In this document: positions 15,902 through 30,093 of the stretch, one piece after another
Numbering within the stretch: the stretch's first letter is position 1
Layout: every line of letters begins with the position of its first letter
From: Deltaproteobacteria bacterium
GTDB lineage: Bacteria > Myxococcota > Myxococcia > Myxococcales > Anaeromyxobacteraceae
NCBI GenBank assembly: GCA_016214955.1
Contig: JACRMN010000007.1
Span: forward strand, 1-64,000
DNA: 64,000 nucleotides
Direction of reading: 5' to 3'
Translations under genes and position numbers: made by a program
The notes under the pieces: generated by a model
Database searches by the model: none
Seen by the model: the letters and a program-made list of their open reading frames with translations, nothing else
What the model was told of the DNA's origin: nothing

Positions 15902-18900
15902 ATGCGGTCTATTCGTGGGCTTCTCTCAGCCTCGCTCGGCGCGGCGGCCTTGCTCCTGGCCACCGGCTGCGGCGGCCAGAAGGTCGACACCACCGCCAGG
16001 CGCCCCCAGGGGGCCGGCAGCTGCACCGACTGCCACGGCAGCGCCGGCGGCGGCAACTCGGCGCCGCCCCGGACCAGCAAGGGCGCCACCGCCACCACCG
16101 ACCCGGGGGTCGGGGCCCACGACGCCCACGTCCTCGCCGGCCCGCTGCGCCGGGCCATGGCCTGCTCGGAGTGCCACCCCACCCCCGAGACGGCAGCCGC
16201 TCCGGGCCACGACAACGGCGTGGTCGAGGTGGTGTTCGGCGGCCTGGCCAACGCCGGAGGCGCGACCCCGGTCTGGAATCGGACCGCCACGGCCACCGCC
16301 CCCGCCCTCTCCTGCTCGGCCACCTACTGCCACGGCGGCACGCTCCACGACGGCCTCAACCGCCAGCCCGTCTGGACCAAGGTGGACGGGACGCAGGCCA
16401 CCTGCGGCACCTGCCACGCCATCCCGCCGACCTGGAGCGGCCATCCCGACGTGACGGCGCTCGCCGGCTACGACGCGGCGGCGCCCGCCCGGTCGTGCAA
16501 CCAGTGCCACCCCTCCACCGTGGACGCGGCCGGGAACATCGACGTCGCCGGCGGCAAGCACATCGACGGCATCCTGCAGATCGGCGCCAAGGCCTGCACG
16601 CTGTGCCACGGCGATGCCACCCGCACCCCGCCGGCGATCGCGCCGTCGCCGCCCGGACAGGGGAGCGGCTTCACCTTCGCCGCCGGCGCGCACCTGGCCC
16701 ACCTGCAGGGGACGACCCTGGCGGCCACGCCGGTGGCCTGCAGCGAGTGCCACCCGCAGCACCTCTCCATGGCCGGCCACCCGCAGAACGGGACGGCCGG
16801 CCCCAAGGCGCCGGCGCGCATGGCCTGGGGCGCGCTCTCCAGCGCCGGCGGGTCGGTGCCCACGCTGGTGACCGGCGGCGCCTCGCCCACCTGCTCCACC
16901 ACCTACTGCCACGGGGCCACGCTGGCCGGCGGCAGCAACACCGCGCCCGCCTGGAACGCCGGGCCGGCGGCCGCCGCCTGCGGCGCCTGCCACGGCATCC
17001 CGCCCACCATGGCGCCTGCCGGGCCGCACCCGGACATCACCGGCGAGCCCGGCTACAGCGCCGCCACGCCGCAGCGCGCCTGCTACAACTGCCACCCGGG
17101 CACGGTGGACTCGAACGGCAACCTGCTCGCCGCGGGCGGGTTCCACCTGAACGGCTACGTGGACCTTTTCACCGACGGCGGCAACCCGCCCCAGCCCCGC
17201 ACCTGCACCACCTGCCACGGCGACCCTGCGAAGGCGGTGGTCATCCACGCCGCCCCGCCCAAGGCGGTGGGCGGCGCCACCGCCACCTCCGACCGCGGCG
17301 TGGGCGCCCACGACGCCCACCTGCGCGATGGCCTGCTCTCGGTGGCCATGACCTGCAACCAGTGCCACCCCACCGTCACCAACACCGACCACGCCGCGGT
17401 GGGCGGGGCCGTCAACGGCCACGTGGTCGACATGGCCTTCGGACCCCTGGCCACCAACCTCGGCACCTCCTGGCCCACCTGGAACGGAGGCCCGCGCTAC
17501 GACGCCACCGGCAGCCGCGTGGGCTGCGGCCCGAACGGCGGCGACTGCACCTGCTCCTCCGTGTACTGCCACGGCGACGGCCTCACCGGCGGCTCCCACG
17601 TGAAGCCGCTCTGGACCGGCGGCGCCGCCGAGGTAGCGGCCTGCGACTCGTGCCACGGCGTCCCGCCGCCCTCGCCCCACGTGGCCCGCCTCGACTGCGG
17701 CACCTGCCACGCCGGCTACACCAGCAGCACGGTCAACCTGGCCGCCCACGTGAACGGGGTCGTCGACGCCACCACACTGGCCTGCACCGTTTGCCACGGC
17801 GACGCCACCCGCACGCCGGCGACCGCGGCGGCCGCGCCGCCCATGGACACGCAGGGCCGCGTCGTCGCCAGCGCCCGCGGCGTCGGCGCCCACGAGCGGC
17901 ACCTGGTGGACGGCCTGCTGCGCCGCGCCATGCCCTGCAGCGAGTGCCACGTCGTGCCCACGGTGATGGACCACGCCAACGGCGCCGTGGACATGGTGTT
18001 CGGCCCCCTGGCGCGCACCGCCGCCGCCCAGAGCGCCCAGCCCACCTGGAACCCCACCAGCCTGACCTGCTCCTCGGTCTACTGCCATGGCGCCACGCTG
18101 GGTGGCGGCACCGGCAAGCAGCCCGTCTGGACCACCGTGGACGGCACCTACACCCGGTGCGGCAACTGCCACGGCATCCCGCCTCCGGCTCCGCACGTGA
18201 ACAGCCTGCTCTGCGGCGGCTGCCACCCGGGCTTCACCAGCACCACCGTCAACCTGGTCACCCACATCAACGGCACCGTGCAGACCGACACCGCCTGCAC
18301 CAACTGCCACGGCACCGCGGGCCGGACACCGCTCGCCGCCGCCGCCGCGCCGCCCACCGACCTGCACAGGGGCACCTCCACCACGCTGCGGGGCGTGGGC
18401 GCCCACCAGGCCCACCTCACGGCCGGGACCCTCTCCGTCGCCATGGCCTGCAGCGAGTGCCACACCGTGCCGGCCAACGTGAACAACCACCCCAACAACG
18501 CCCTCGACGTCACCTTCGGCCCGCTGGCCCGCGGGAGCGGCGCCGCACCGGTGTGGAACGGGAGCGGCACCACGCCGGCCCTCACCTGCTCGGCCACCTA
18601 CTGCCACGGCGCCACGCTCACCGGCGGGACCCTCACCGCCCCGGCCTGGACCAGGGTGGACGGGACGCAGGCCGCCTGCGGCACCTGCCACGGGGTGCCG
18701 CCGCCCACCCCCGAGCACACGGGCATGACCGTCGCCACCGACTGCGCCACCTGCCACGGGACGGGCTACTCCGGCGCCGCCGTGACCGGCGCCGCGCTGC
18801 GCATCCACGTGGACGGCCAGGTCCAGGCCAGCGGGGCCTGCTCCTCCTGCCACGGCGACGCCAACAACCCGGTGGCAGCCGCCGCCTCCGCGCCGCCGCT

Positions 18901-20065
18901 GGCGCTCGCGACCTCGGGGGCCGACCGCACCTCGACGTCGGTCCGCGGCGTCGGCGCGCACCAGGCCCACCTCGTCGGCAGCGCCACGGCGCCGCCCATC
19001 GCCTGCTCCGAGTGCCACCCGGTGCCCTCGACCTCCGGGGTGGCCGGGAGCCACCGCAACGACGTGACCGACGTTGTCTTCGGCCCGCTCTCCAGGACCG
19101 GTGGCGTGACGCCGGTGTGGAACGGGACCGGCACCACCCCGCCCCTCACCTGCTCGGCCACCTACTGCCACGGGGCCACGCTCTTCGGCGGCACCGGGAC
19201 GTCGCCCGTCTGGACCACCGTCGACGGCAGCTTCAAGGCCTGCAGCTCCTGCCACGGCATCCCGCCGCCCTCCACCTCGCCCAGCAACCACCCGACCAGC
19301 AACGGCACCGACTGCGGCTCCTGCCACGCCGGCTACACCGCCACCACCGTCGACCTGGCGCTCCACCTCGACGGCAAGGTCGACGCCACCGGCGGGAGCT
19401 GCAGCTCCTGCCACGGCGACGCCAACCGGACGGCGGTCACCGGCGCCGACGCCCAGGTGAAGTCGGCGCCGCCCAAGGACCACCGCGGCAACACCACGGT
19501 GACCTCGCGCGGCGTGGGGGCCCACATCGCCCACGTCAACAAGGGCACCGGTGCCATCGCCGCGCCGATCGCCTGCGCCGAGTGCCACGTGGTCCCGGCG
19601 ACCGTCTCGGCGCAGAACCACAACAACGGCTCCACCGAGATCGTCTTCGGCCCGCGCTCCAGGACCGTGACCAAGCCGACGGCCACCACGCCGGCGGCCG
19701 GCACCGTGACGCCCGCCCCGGCCTACAACACCACCAGCCTGGGCTGCTCGGCCACCTACTGCCACGGCAACTACTCCTCGCCAGGCCACCCCAACGGCAA
19801 GACCGGCGAGACCCCGGCCTGGAACGCCACCGGCGGCCTTTCCTGCACCTCCTGCCACGCGGTGCCCACCGACAGCTGCCACCCGCCGCGCTTCAACCAC
19901 GAGGGCGGCAACAGCTGCTCCAGCTGCCACAGGGACACGAACTCCGCGGGAACGGCCATCACCAACCCGGCGCTGCACGTGAACGGCGTCGTGAACGGGA
20001 AGTGCACCGACTGCCATTCGGGGGCCGCCGCCGGCTCGAGCGAGAACCGGACCTGCGTCCCCTAG
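15902..20065 (+). CDS. Giant multihaem lipoprotein cytochrome (CxxxxCH/CxxCH repeat family, about 36 haem sites)
   Basis: A 1387-residue exported lipoprotein. Residues 1-22 form a signal peptide ending in a lipobox (LLLATGC, Cys23 lipidated). I count 29 CxxCH motifs and 7 CxxxxCH motifs (CSATYCH, CSTTYCH, CSSVYCH), 36 potential haem c sites. They fall in seven tandem units of about 160-190 residues with the order GVGAHxAHL, CSECH, VxFGPLA, PxWN, CSxTYCHG, CGTCHGIPP, CxxCHxGYT, HVNG, CxxCHGD. This matches the Geobacter-type CxxxxCH...CxxCH family that includes outer-surface cytochromes used in extracellular electron transfer. No porin or partner cytochrome is adjacent. It is probably monocistronic, with a strong hairpin after the stop. 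Confidence 0.92.
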   Translation: MRSIRGLLSASLGAAALLLATGCGGQKVDTTARRPQGAGSCTDCHGSAGGGNSAPPRTSKGATATTDPGVGAHDAHVLAGPLRRAMACSECHPTPETAAAPGHDNGVVEVVFGGLANAGGATPVWNRTATATAPALSCSATYCHGGTLHDGLNRQPVWTKVDGTQATCGTCHAIPPTWSGHPDVTALAGYDAAAPARSCNQCHPSTVDAAGNIDVAGGKHIDGILQIGAKACTLCHGDATRTPPAIAPSPPGQGSGFTFAAGAHLAHLQGTTLAATPVACSECHPQHLSMAGHPQNGTAGPKAPARMAWGALSSAGGSVPTLVTGGASPTCSTTYCHGATLAGGSNTAPAWNAGPAAAACGACHGIPPTMAPAGPHPDITGEPGYSAATPQRACYNCHPGTVDSNGNLLAAGGFHLNGYVDLFTDGGNPPQPRTCTTCHGDPAKAVVIHAAPPKAVGGATATSDRGVGAHDAHLRDGLLSVAMTCNQCHPTVTNTDHAAVGGAVNGHVVDMAFGPLATNLGTSWPTWNGGPRYDATGSRVGCGPNGGDCTCSSVYCHGDGLTGGSHVKPLWTGGAAEVAACDSCHGVPPPSPHVARLDCGTCHAGYTSSTVNLAAHVNGVVDATTLACTVCHGDATRTPATAAAAPPMDTQGRVVASARGVGAHERHLVDGLLRRAMPCSECHVVPTVMDHANGAVDMVFGPLARTAAAQSAQPTWNPTSLTCSSVYCHGATLGGGTGKQPVWTTVDGTYTRCGNCHGIPPPAPHVNSLLCGGCHPGFTSTTVNLVTHINGTVQTDTACTNCHGTAGRTPLAAAAAPPTDLHRGTSTTLRGVGAHQAHLTAGTLSVAMACSECHTVPANVNNHPNNALDVTFGPLARGSGAAPVWNGSGTTPALTCSATYCHGATLTGGTLTAPAWTRVDGTQAACGTCHGVPPPTPEHTGMTVATDCATCHGTGYSGAAVTGAALRIHVDGQVQASGACSSCHGDANNPVAAAASAPPLALATSGADRTSTSVRGVGAHQAHLVGSATAPPIACSECHPVPSTSGVAGSHRNDVTDVVFGPLSRTGGVTPVWNGTGTTPPLTCSATYCHGATLFGGTGTSPVWTTVDGSFKACSSCHGIPPPSTSPSNHPTSNGTDCGSCHAGYTATTVDLALHLDGKVDATGGSCSSCHGDANRTAVTGADAQVKSAPPKDHRGNTTVTSRGVGAHIAHVNKGTGAIAAPIACAECHVVPATVSAQNHNNGSTEIVFGPRSRTVTKPTATTPAAGTVTPAPAYNTTSLGCSATYCHGNYSSPGHPNGKTGETPAWNATGGLSCTSCHAVPTDSCHPPRFNHEGGNSCSSCHRDTNSAGTAITNPALHVNGVVNGKCTDCHSGAAAGSSENRTCVP

Positions 20066-20089
20066 CGCCGGGGTAGAGTCGGTGGCTCC

Positions 20090-20113
20090 GCCGCCGGGCA
20101 CGCGCCCGGCGGC
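20090..20113. terminator. Perfect 10-bp stem-loop between cytochrome and acyl-CoA dehydrogenase
   Basis: GCCGCCGGGC (20090-20099) pairs perfectly with GCCCGGCGGC (20104-20113) across the loop ACGC. It is 24 nt after the cytochrome stop and ends 2 nt before the GGGAGG ribosome binding site of the next gene (start 20126). No T run follows. It may act as a terminator or as a leader structure that modulates the downstream gene. Confidence 0.5.
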
Positions 20114-20125
20114 CCGGGAGGTCCC

Positions 20126-21922
<1,797 letters not shown>

Positions 21923-21950
21923 GGGGGGGGTCTCTGCTACACGGGGGCCT

Positions 21951-23615
21951 GTGCCCTTCCCGCCCGCGACCCACCCGGCCCTGGCCCGAGCCCTCGAGGC
22001 GCGAGGCTACGCCGAGCCCACCCCGGTCCAGTCCGAGGTCATGGCCGAGGGGCTGCGCGGGCGCGACCTCCTCGTCTCCTCCCGGACCGGCTCCGGGAAG
22101 ACGGTCGCCTTCGGCCTGGTGCTCGGCGACACCCTCCTCGCCGACGAGCCCGCCCTCCCTCCCGCCGCCGCGCCCCTGGCCCTGGTCATCGCCCCCACCC
22201 GCGAGCTCGCCCTCCAGGTGCAGCGCGAGCTCTCCTGGCTCTACGGCCGCGCCGGCGGGCGGGTCGCGAGCTGCGTCGGCGGCATGGATCCCCGGCGCGA
22301 GGCCCGGACCCTCGCCGACGGCGCCCACCTCGTCGTCGGCACGCCGGGCCGGCTCTGCGACCACCTGGCCCGCAAGCAGCTCGACCTCTCCGCCCTGCGC
22401 GCCCTGGTGCTCGACGAGGCCGACGAGATGCTCGACATGGGCTTCCGCGAGGAGCTCACCACCATCCTCGACGCCGCGCCCGCCGAGCGCCGCACCATCC
22501 TCTTCTCCGCCACCCTGCCGCGCCCCATCCTCGACCTGGCGCGCCGCTACACCCGCGAGCCGGCCCGCGTCGCCGCCACCCCCGAGGGCGAGGCCCACGA
22601 GGACATCTCCTACCGGGCCCACCTCGTCGCCCCGCGCGAGCGGGAGCACGCCGCCGTCAACCTCCTGCGCCACCTCGACCCGGCCAGCGCACTCCTCTTC
22701 CGCGCCACCCGCGAGGCGGTGGCCCACACCGCCGCCAGCCTCTCCGAGCGTGGCTTCGAGAGCGTGCCCCTCTCCGGCGAGCTCACCCAGGCCGAGCGCG
22801 CCCGGGCGCTGAAGGCCCTCCGCGACGGCCGCGCCCGGGTGCTGGTGGCCACCGACGTGGCCGCCCGCGGCCTCGACCTCCCCGGCATCGAGCTCGTCCT
22901 CCACCTCGACCTGCCTCGCGACGCCCAGGCCCTCCAGCACCGCAGCGGCCGCACCGGGCGCGCCGGCAAGAAGGGGCTCGCCGTCCTGCTCTGCGCCCCT
23001 GCCGAGCGCTACCGCCTCACCCGCATGCTCTCCGAGGCCGGCATCGCGCCCGAGTGGCAGCCCCTGCCCTCCAGCGACGAGATCCGCGCCGCCGACGAGC
23101 GCCGCCTGGCCGAGGAGGTCGCCGCCCCCGGCTCCGAAGGCGTGCCCGCCTTCACCGAGGAGGAGCTGGCCGCGGCGCGGCGGCTGCTCGAGGCCAGCGA
23201 CCCGGTGCGCGTGGCCGCGGCGCTGGTGCGGCGCGAGCGGGCCCGCCTGCCCGCGCCCGAGGAGCTCACCGAGAGCGCCGGCGTCTCCCGCCAGGCCCCC
23301 CGCCCGCCCGGCAAGCGGCGCCAGGCCCCGCCCGCCGAGGTGGCCTGGTTCCGCGTCAACCTGGGCCGCGAGAAGAAGGCCGATCCGCGCTGGCTCCTGC
23401 CGCTGCTCTGCCGCCGCGGCGACGTCACCCGCGAGCAGATCGGCAAGATCGTCATCCTCCCCCACGAGACGCGCTTCGAGGTGTCCCGGGCCGCCGCCGA
23501 GCACTTCGCCGCCGCCGCCCGCAAGGTGGACCCGCGGGCCCGCGACGTCCGCATCGGGCCGCTGCGCGAGGCGCCGGCGCGGCGACCCGCGGCGGGCACC
23601 CACGGGAAGAGCTAG
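21951..23615 (+). CDS. DEAD-box RNA helicase with DbpA-type RNA-binding C-terminus
   Basis: A 554-residue ATP-dependent RNA helicase. A Q motif (YAEPTPVQ, residues 20-27), Walker A SRTGSGKT (44-51), VLDEADEMLDMGF (DEAD), SAT, and the C-terminal RGLD and HRSGRTGRAG motifs are all present. Residues about 465-545 (WFRVNLGREKKADPRWLLPLLCRRGDVT ... IGKIVILPHETRFEV, cited in two parts) match the DbpA RNA-binding domain that targets helicases to 23S rRNA in ribosome assembly. It is therefore probably a ribosome-biogenesis helicase of the CsdA/DbpA group. The start is a GTG at 21951, 28 nt after the acyl-CoA dehydrogenase stop. Confidence 0.9.
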   Translation: MPFPPATHPALARALEARGYAEPTPVQSEVMAEGLRGRDLLVSSRTGSGKTVAFGLVLGDTLLADEPALPPAAAPLALVIAPTRELALQVQRELSWLYGRAGGRVASCVGGMDPRREARTLADGAHLVVGTPGRLCDHLARKQLDLSALRALVLDEADEMLDMGFREELTTILDAAPAERRTILFSATLPRPILDLARRYTREPARVAATPEGEAHEDISYRAHLVAPREREHAAVNLLRHLDPASALLFRATREAVAHTAASLSERGFESVPLSGELTQAERARALKALRDGRARVLVATDVAARGLDLPGIELVLHLDLPRDAQALQHRSGRTGRAGKKGLAVLLCAPAERYRLTRMLSEAGIAPEWQPLPSSDEIRAADERRLAEEVAAPGSEGVPAFTEEELAAARRLLEASDPVRVAAALVRRERARLPAPEELTESAGVSRQAPRPPGKRRQAPPAEVAWFRVNLGREKKADPRWLLPLLCRRGDVTREQIGKIVILPHETRFEVSRAAAEHFAAAARKVDPRARDVRIGPLREAPARRPAAGTHGKS

Positions 23616-23690
23616 CCCGTCGCCATCGTGCCCCTTGCGCGCCGCCCGCAGCCGGCGTACGCACAACCGTTTACCGCCCCGGAGTCGCCC

Positions 23691-24782
23691 ATGGACCCCC
23701 GCCTCCCCCACCTCCTCGCCGCCGCCGGCGCCGCCCTCGCTCTCTCGGGCTGCGGCGCCCGCGCCGAGAAGGCCACCCTCCCGCCCGCCGGCGCCGTCGC
23801 CCGCGCCGTCCGCGTGGCCAAGCCCTCGGGACGCATCGAGACCGGCCTGGCCCGGGCCACCGGCACCGTCCGCGCCCGCGAGGACGCGGTGCTCTCCGCC
23901 AGGGCCACCGGCCAGATCGCCCGGCTGCTGGTGGGCGTCGGCAGCCGCGTGCGCCGCGGCCAGCCGCTGGTGGAGATGGACGCCACCAACGCCCGCATCG
24001 GCCTGCAGAACGCCCAGGCGATGGAGCGCCTGGCGGCCGCCGGCCTGGCCATGGCCGAGAGGGACATGCAGCGCAGCAAGGGGCTGCACGCCGAGGGCAG
24101 CTTGCCCGACGCCGCCTGGGAGAAGGTCCAGACGGCCCGCGACGTCGCCGCCGCCCAGCACGACCAGGCCCGGGCCGCCCTGCGCGGCGCCGAGCAGCTC
24201 CTCTCCGACATGACGCTCACCGCGCCCTTCGATGGCACCGTCACCGCCCGGCACCGCAACGCCGGCGACACCGTCACCCTGATGCCGGTCTCCCCCATCT
24301 TCTCCCTCACCGACCTGGATCACCTGGAGGTGAGGCTGGCGGTGCCCGAGGCCATCGAGGGCTTCGCCCGCCCCGGCCAGCAGGCCACCGGGGTCACCAC
24401 CCCCGGCGGCCAGCAGCTGCAGGTGAAGCTGCGGGTGAAGAACGGCGTCGTCGACCCCGCCTCCCGCACCATCGAGGTGCTGGCCGACGTGCTCCAGGTG
24501 GCCGGGCCGGCCCTGCGGCCGGGCACGCTGGTGCAGGTGGACCTGGGCACCTTCTCCGAGAAGGGCGCCCTGTTCGTCCCCACCACCGCGCTGCGCACCG
24601 ACGGCAAGGAGACCTACGTCCTCGTGGCCCAGAACGGCAAGGCCGAGCGCCGCCCGGTGGAGGCCACGCCCGTGCACCCCGGCACCATGGAGGTGCGGCG
24701 CGGGCTCGACGCCACCGCCGACGTCATCCTCGACCCGGGCTCGCTGGCCGCCGGCGACGCCGTCGTCCCGCTGGCCAACTAG
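23691..24782 (+). CDS. RND efflux periplasmic adaptor (membrane fusion) lipoprotein
   Basis: A 363-residue adaptor. The N-terminus is a lipoprotein signal (ALALSGCG, lipobox Cys). It has the membrane-fusion architecture: a lipoyl-like half (ARATGQIARLLVGVGSRVRRGQPL), an alpha-hairpin rich in Ala/Gln (about residues 90-160), the second lipoyl half (LTAPFDGTVTARHRNAGDTV) and a beta-barrel (LEVRLAVPEAIEGFARPGQ). It bridges the inner-membrane RND pump encoded 9 nt downstream to an outer-membrane channel. I start at ATG 23691; an upstream in-frame ATG at 23628 would hide the lipobox signal. No TolC-type gene is adjacent. Confidence 0.88.
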   Translation: MDPRLPHLLAAAGAALALSGCGARAEKATLPPAGAVARAVRVAKPSGRIETGLARATGTVRAREDAVLSARATGQIARLLVGVGSRVRRGQPLVEMDATNARIGLQNAQAMERLAAAGLAMAERDMQRSKGLHAEGSLPDAAWEKVQTARDVAAAQHDQARAALRGAEQLLSDMTLTAPFDGTVTARHRNAGDTVTLMPVSPIFSLTDLDHLEVRLAVPEAIEGFARPGQQATGVTTPGGQQLQVKLRVKNGVVDPASRTIEVLADVLQVAGPALRPGTLVQVDLGTFSEKGALFVPTTALRTDGKETYVLVAQNGKAERRPVEATPVHPGTMEVRRGLDATADVILDPGSLAAGDAVVPLAN

Positions 24783-24791
24783 GGCACCGCC

Positions 24792-27881
<3,090 letters not shown>

Positions 27882-27890
27882 GCGCCCGCC

Positions 27891-29162
27891 GTGCTTCCCC
27901 ACGAGCTCACCGCCGCGGAGGCCGTACCGCTCCTGGCCCGCGGCAACCTCACCGCCGAGGCGCTGGTGCGCGCCTGCCTGGAGCGCATCGCCGCCGAGGA
28001 GCCGCGGGTCCAGGCCTGGGAGCACCTCGACGCCGGTCTGGCGCTCTCCCGGGCGCGGCAGGCCGACGCCGCCGGCCGCCCTGGCCCGCTCCACGGTCTG
28101 CCGGTGGGCGTGAAGGACGTCATCGACACCGCCGACATGCCCACCGCTCGCGGCAGCCCGCTCTTCGCCGGGCGTCGCCCGGCGGCCGACGCCGCCTGCG
28201 TGGCGGCGCTGCGGCGGGCCGGGGCGGTGGTCCTCGGCAAGACGGTGACCACCGAGCTCGCCTACTACGCCCCCGGGAAGACCCGGAACCCGCACGACCC
28301 GGCCCGCACTCCGGGCGGCTCCTCCAGCGGCTCGGCGGCGGCGGTGGCGGCCTGCATGGTGCCGGCCGCCCTCGGGACCCAGACCGCCGGCTCCACCATC
28401 CGCCCGGCCTCCTTCTGCGGCGTGGTGGGCCTGAAGCCCAGCCACGGCCTGGTCTCCCTGGAGGGCGTCTCGCCCTTCGCCCCGGTGACGCTCGACACCA
28501 TCGGCCTCTTCACCCGCAGCGCCCGCGACCTGCCGCTGCTCCTGGCGGCCCTGGGCGCCCCGATCCTGGGGGCCCAGGTTCCCGCTCGGCCGCGGATCGG
28601 CGTGGCGCGCACCGAGGCCTGGCCCCTGGCCGGCCAGGCGTCGCGCGAGGCCGTGGCGCGGGCCGCCCGGGCCCTGGCCGCCGCCGGCGCCGAGGTGGAG
28701 GATGCGCCCGACGACTGGACCGGCCTCTCCGAGGCCCAGCGCACGGTGATGGCCTTCGAGGCCGCCGCCGCCTGGGGCGAGACCGCCGCCCGCGAGGGCG
28801 CCCGCCTCTCGCCCCAGTTCCGCGAGATCGTGGCCGCCGGCGCCGCCGTGGCCCCGGCCGCCTACCGCGAGGCCCGGGCGCTGGCGGCCGCGGCGCGGGC
28901 CCGCCTCCCGGCCGTCTTCGCCCGCTTCGACGTGCTCCTCGGCGCCAGCGCGCTGGGAGAGGCGCCTCCCGGCCTGGGCGCCACCGGCGACCCGGCGATG
29001 AACCGCATCTGGACCCTGCTCGGCCTGCCCTGCCTCTCGCTGCCGGCCGGGCGCGGCCCGGCGGGGATGCCGGTGGGCGTCCAGCTCGTCGGGCCTCCGG
29101 GAGGCGACGAGCTGCTCGTGGCCGCGGGCCGCTGGGCCGAGGCGGCCCTGGCCGGCTGCTGA
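27891..29162 (+). CDS. Amidase signature family hydrolase
   Basis: A 423-residue amidase with the Ser-cisSer-Lys triad. Catalytic Lys75 is in PVGVKDVIDT. The Gly/Ser motif PGGSSSGSAAAVA (142-153) supplies the cis-Ser. QTAGSTIRPASFCG (164-177) supplies nucleophile Ser168. It hydrolyses an amide such as an aryl/alkyl amide, allophanate or a peptide amide; the substrate is not predictable. It lacks the length and partners of GatA, and no gatB/gatC is near. The start is a GTG 9 nt after the RND pump gene. It is convergent with the PlsC gene, whose stop is 4 nt away in a short palindrome. Confidence 0.88.
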   Translation: MLPHELTAAEAVPLLARGNLTAEALVRACLERIAAEEPRVQAWEHLDAGLALSRARQADAAGRPGPLHGLPVGVKDVIDTADMPTARGSPLFAGRRPAADAACVAALRRAGAVVLGKTVTTELAYYAPGKTRNPHDPARTPGGSSSGSAAAVAACMVPAALGTQTAGSTIRPASFCGVVGLKPSHGLVSLEGVSPFAPVTLDTIGLFTRSARDLPLLLAALGAPILGAQVPARPRIGVARTEAWPLAGQASREAVARAARALAAAGAEVEDAPDDWTGLSEAQRTVMAFEAAAAWGETAAREGARLSPQFREIVAAGAAVAPAAYREARALAAAARARLPAVFARFDVLLGASALGEAPPGLGATGDPAMNRIWTLLGLPCLSLPAGRGPAGMPVGVQLVGPPGGDELLVAAGRWAEAALAGC

Positions 29163-29166
29163 GCGA

Positions 29167-29937
29167 TCAGCGCGACGCCGGTGCCGCAGGCGCGGCGGCC
29201 ACGGCCGACCCGGCCTGGAGCTCCAGCACCGCCGCCTCGATGCGGCCGCGCACCTCGGCGGTGAGGCGGGCCACGTCGTCCTCGCCCATGCCGGCCGTCT
29301 CCACGGGCGCCAGCAGCCGCGCGCGCACCCGCGCCGGCCGCACCCAGGGGCTTCCCTTGGGCATGCCCTCCGCGGCGCCGTGGATGGCGATGGGCAGGAT
29401 GGGCACGCCGGCGTCGATGGCCAGCTTGAAGGCCCCGGGCTTGAAGGGGAGCATCTTGCCGTCGCGGCTCCGCGTGCCCTCGGGGAAGAGCATCACGTGC
29501 ATGCCGCGGCCGAGGTACTCCCGGGCCCGGGCCATGGCGTCCCTGCCGCTCGCCGCCTGGCCGCGGTTCACCGGGATGTCGCCGGAGAGCCGGAACATCC
29601 AGCCGATCCAGGGGATGGAGAAGAGCTCCTTCTTGGCGACCCACTTCATCTCCCGCGGCACGCGCGAGAGCATGAAGATGTCGAGGATCGACTGGTGGTT
29701 CGAGACCACCACGTAGGCCCTGTCGTCGGCCGGCCACGCCCCCTCGATGCGGATGCGCCAGTAGGGGAAGGTCCAGGTGGCGAAGGCCGCCAGCAGCCGC
29801 AGGAAGCGGCCGGCGATGCGGCGGTTGCGGTCGAAGGGCCAGGTGACCACCACCAGGACGGCCAGCAGCGGCAGCCAGAGGAAGATCGCGGCGAAGGTCA
29901 GCAGGTAGGCGATGGCGGCGACGACGGGGACGAGCAC
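29167..29937 (-). CDS. plsC: 1-acyl-sn-glycerol-3-phosphate acyltransferase (PlsC-like)
   Basis: A 256-residue acyltransferase. Residues 1-35 are hydrophobic (membrane anchor), followed by the HX4D motif SNHQSILD and FPEGTRSRDG, the classic PlsC acyl and glycerophosphate sites. Block III (DIPVNRG) and block IV (VPILPIAIHG) are also present. It converts lysophosphatidic acid to phosphatidic acid at the inner membrane. The start is a GTG at 29937; no good ribosome binding site is seen, but upstream in-frame codons are non-conserved. The Ala-rich C-terminal tail is ordinary for GC-rich genomes. It is more canonical than the acyltransferase at 1939. Confidence 0.88.
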   Translation of the reverse strand: MLVPVVAAIAYLLTFAAIFLWLPLLAVLVVVTWPFDRNRRIAGRFLRLLAAFATWTFPYWRIRIEGAWPADDRAYVVVSNHQSILDIFMLSRVPREMKWVAKKELFSIPWIGWMFRLSGDIPVNRGQAASGRDAMARAREYLGRGMHVMLFPEGTRSRDGKMLPFKPGAFKLAIDAGVPILPIAIHGAAEGMPKGSPWVRPARVRARLLAPVETAGMGEDDVARLTAEVRGRIEAAVLELQAGSAVAAAPAAPASR

Positions 29938-30093
29938 GCCGCGAGCATCGCATGGGTTTCCCTCTCCGGAGCGGTCCTGGCAACGCGGGACACCAGGCGG
30001 CAGGCACCCCTCGGGGCCTGCCGGCGCACCCGCAACAGGCCGTCGACGGCGGGCCGGACCCGTGCTCTCATGCGCCCACTTCAGGGAGACCCC

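Noticed and set aside
15902-20065. Repeated DNA in the cytochrome considered as CRISPR or a mobile repeat
   Set aside because: The periodicity is about 500 bp, in frame, and encodes haem-binding repeats; there are no short identical repeats with unique spacers.
29158-29171. GCTGA-GCGA-TCAGC palindrome containing the stop codons of both the amidase and plsC genes, as a bidirectional terminator
   Set aside because: The stem is only 5 bp with no T tract; it is more simply explained by two convergent TGA stops flanked by the same GC.
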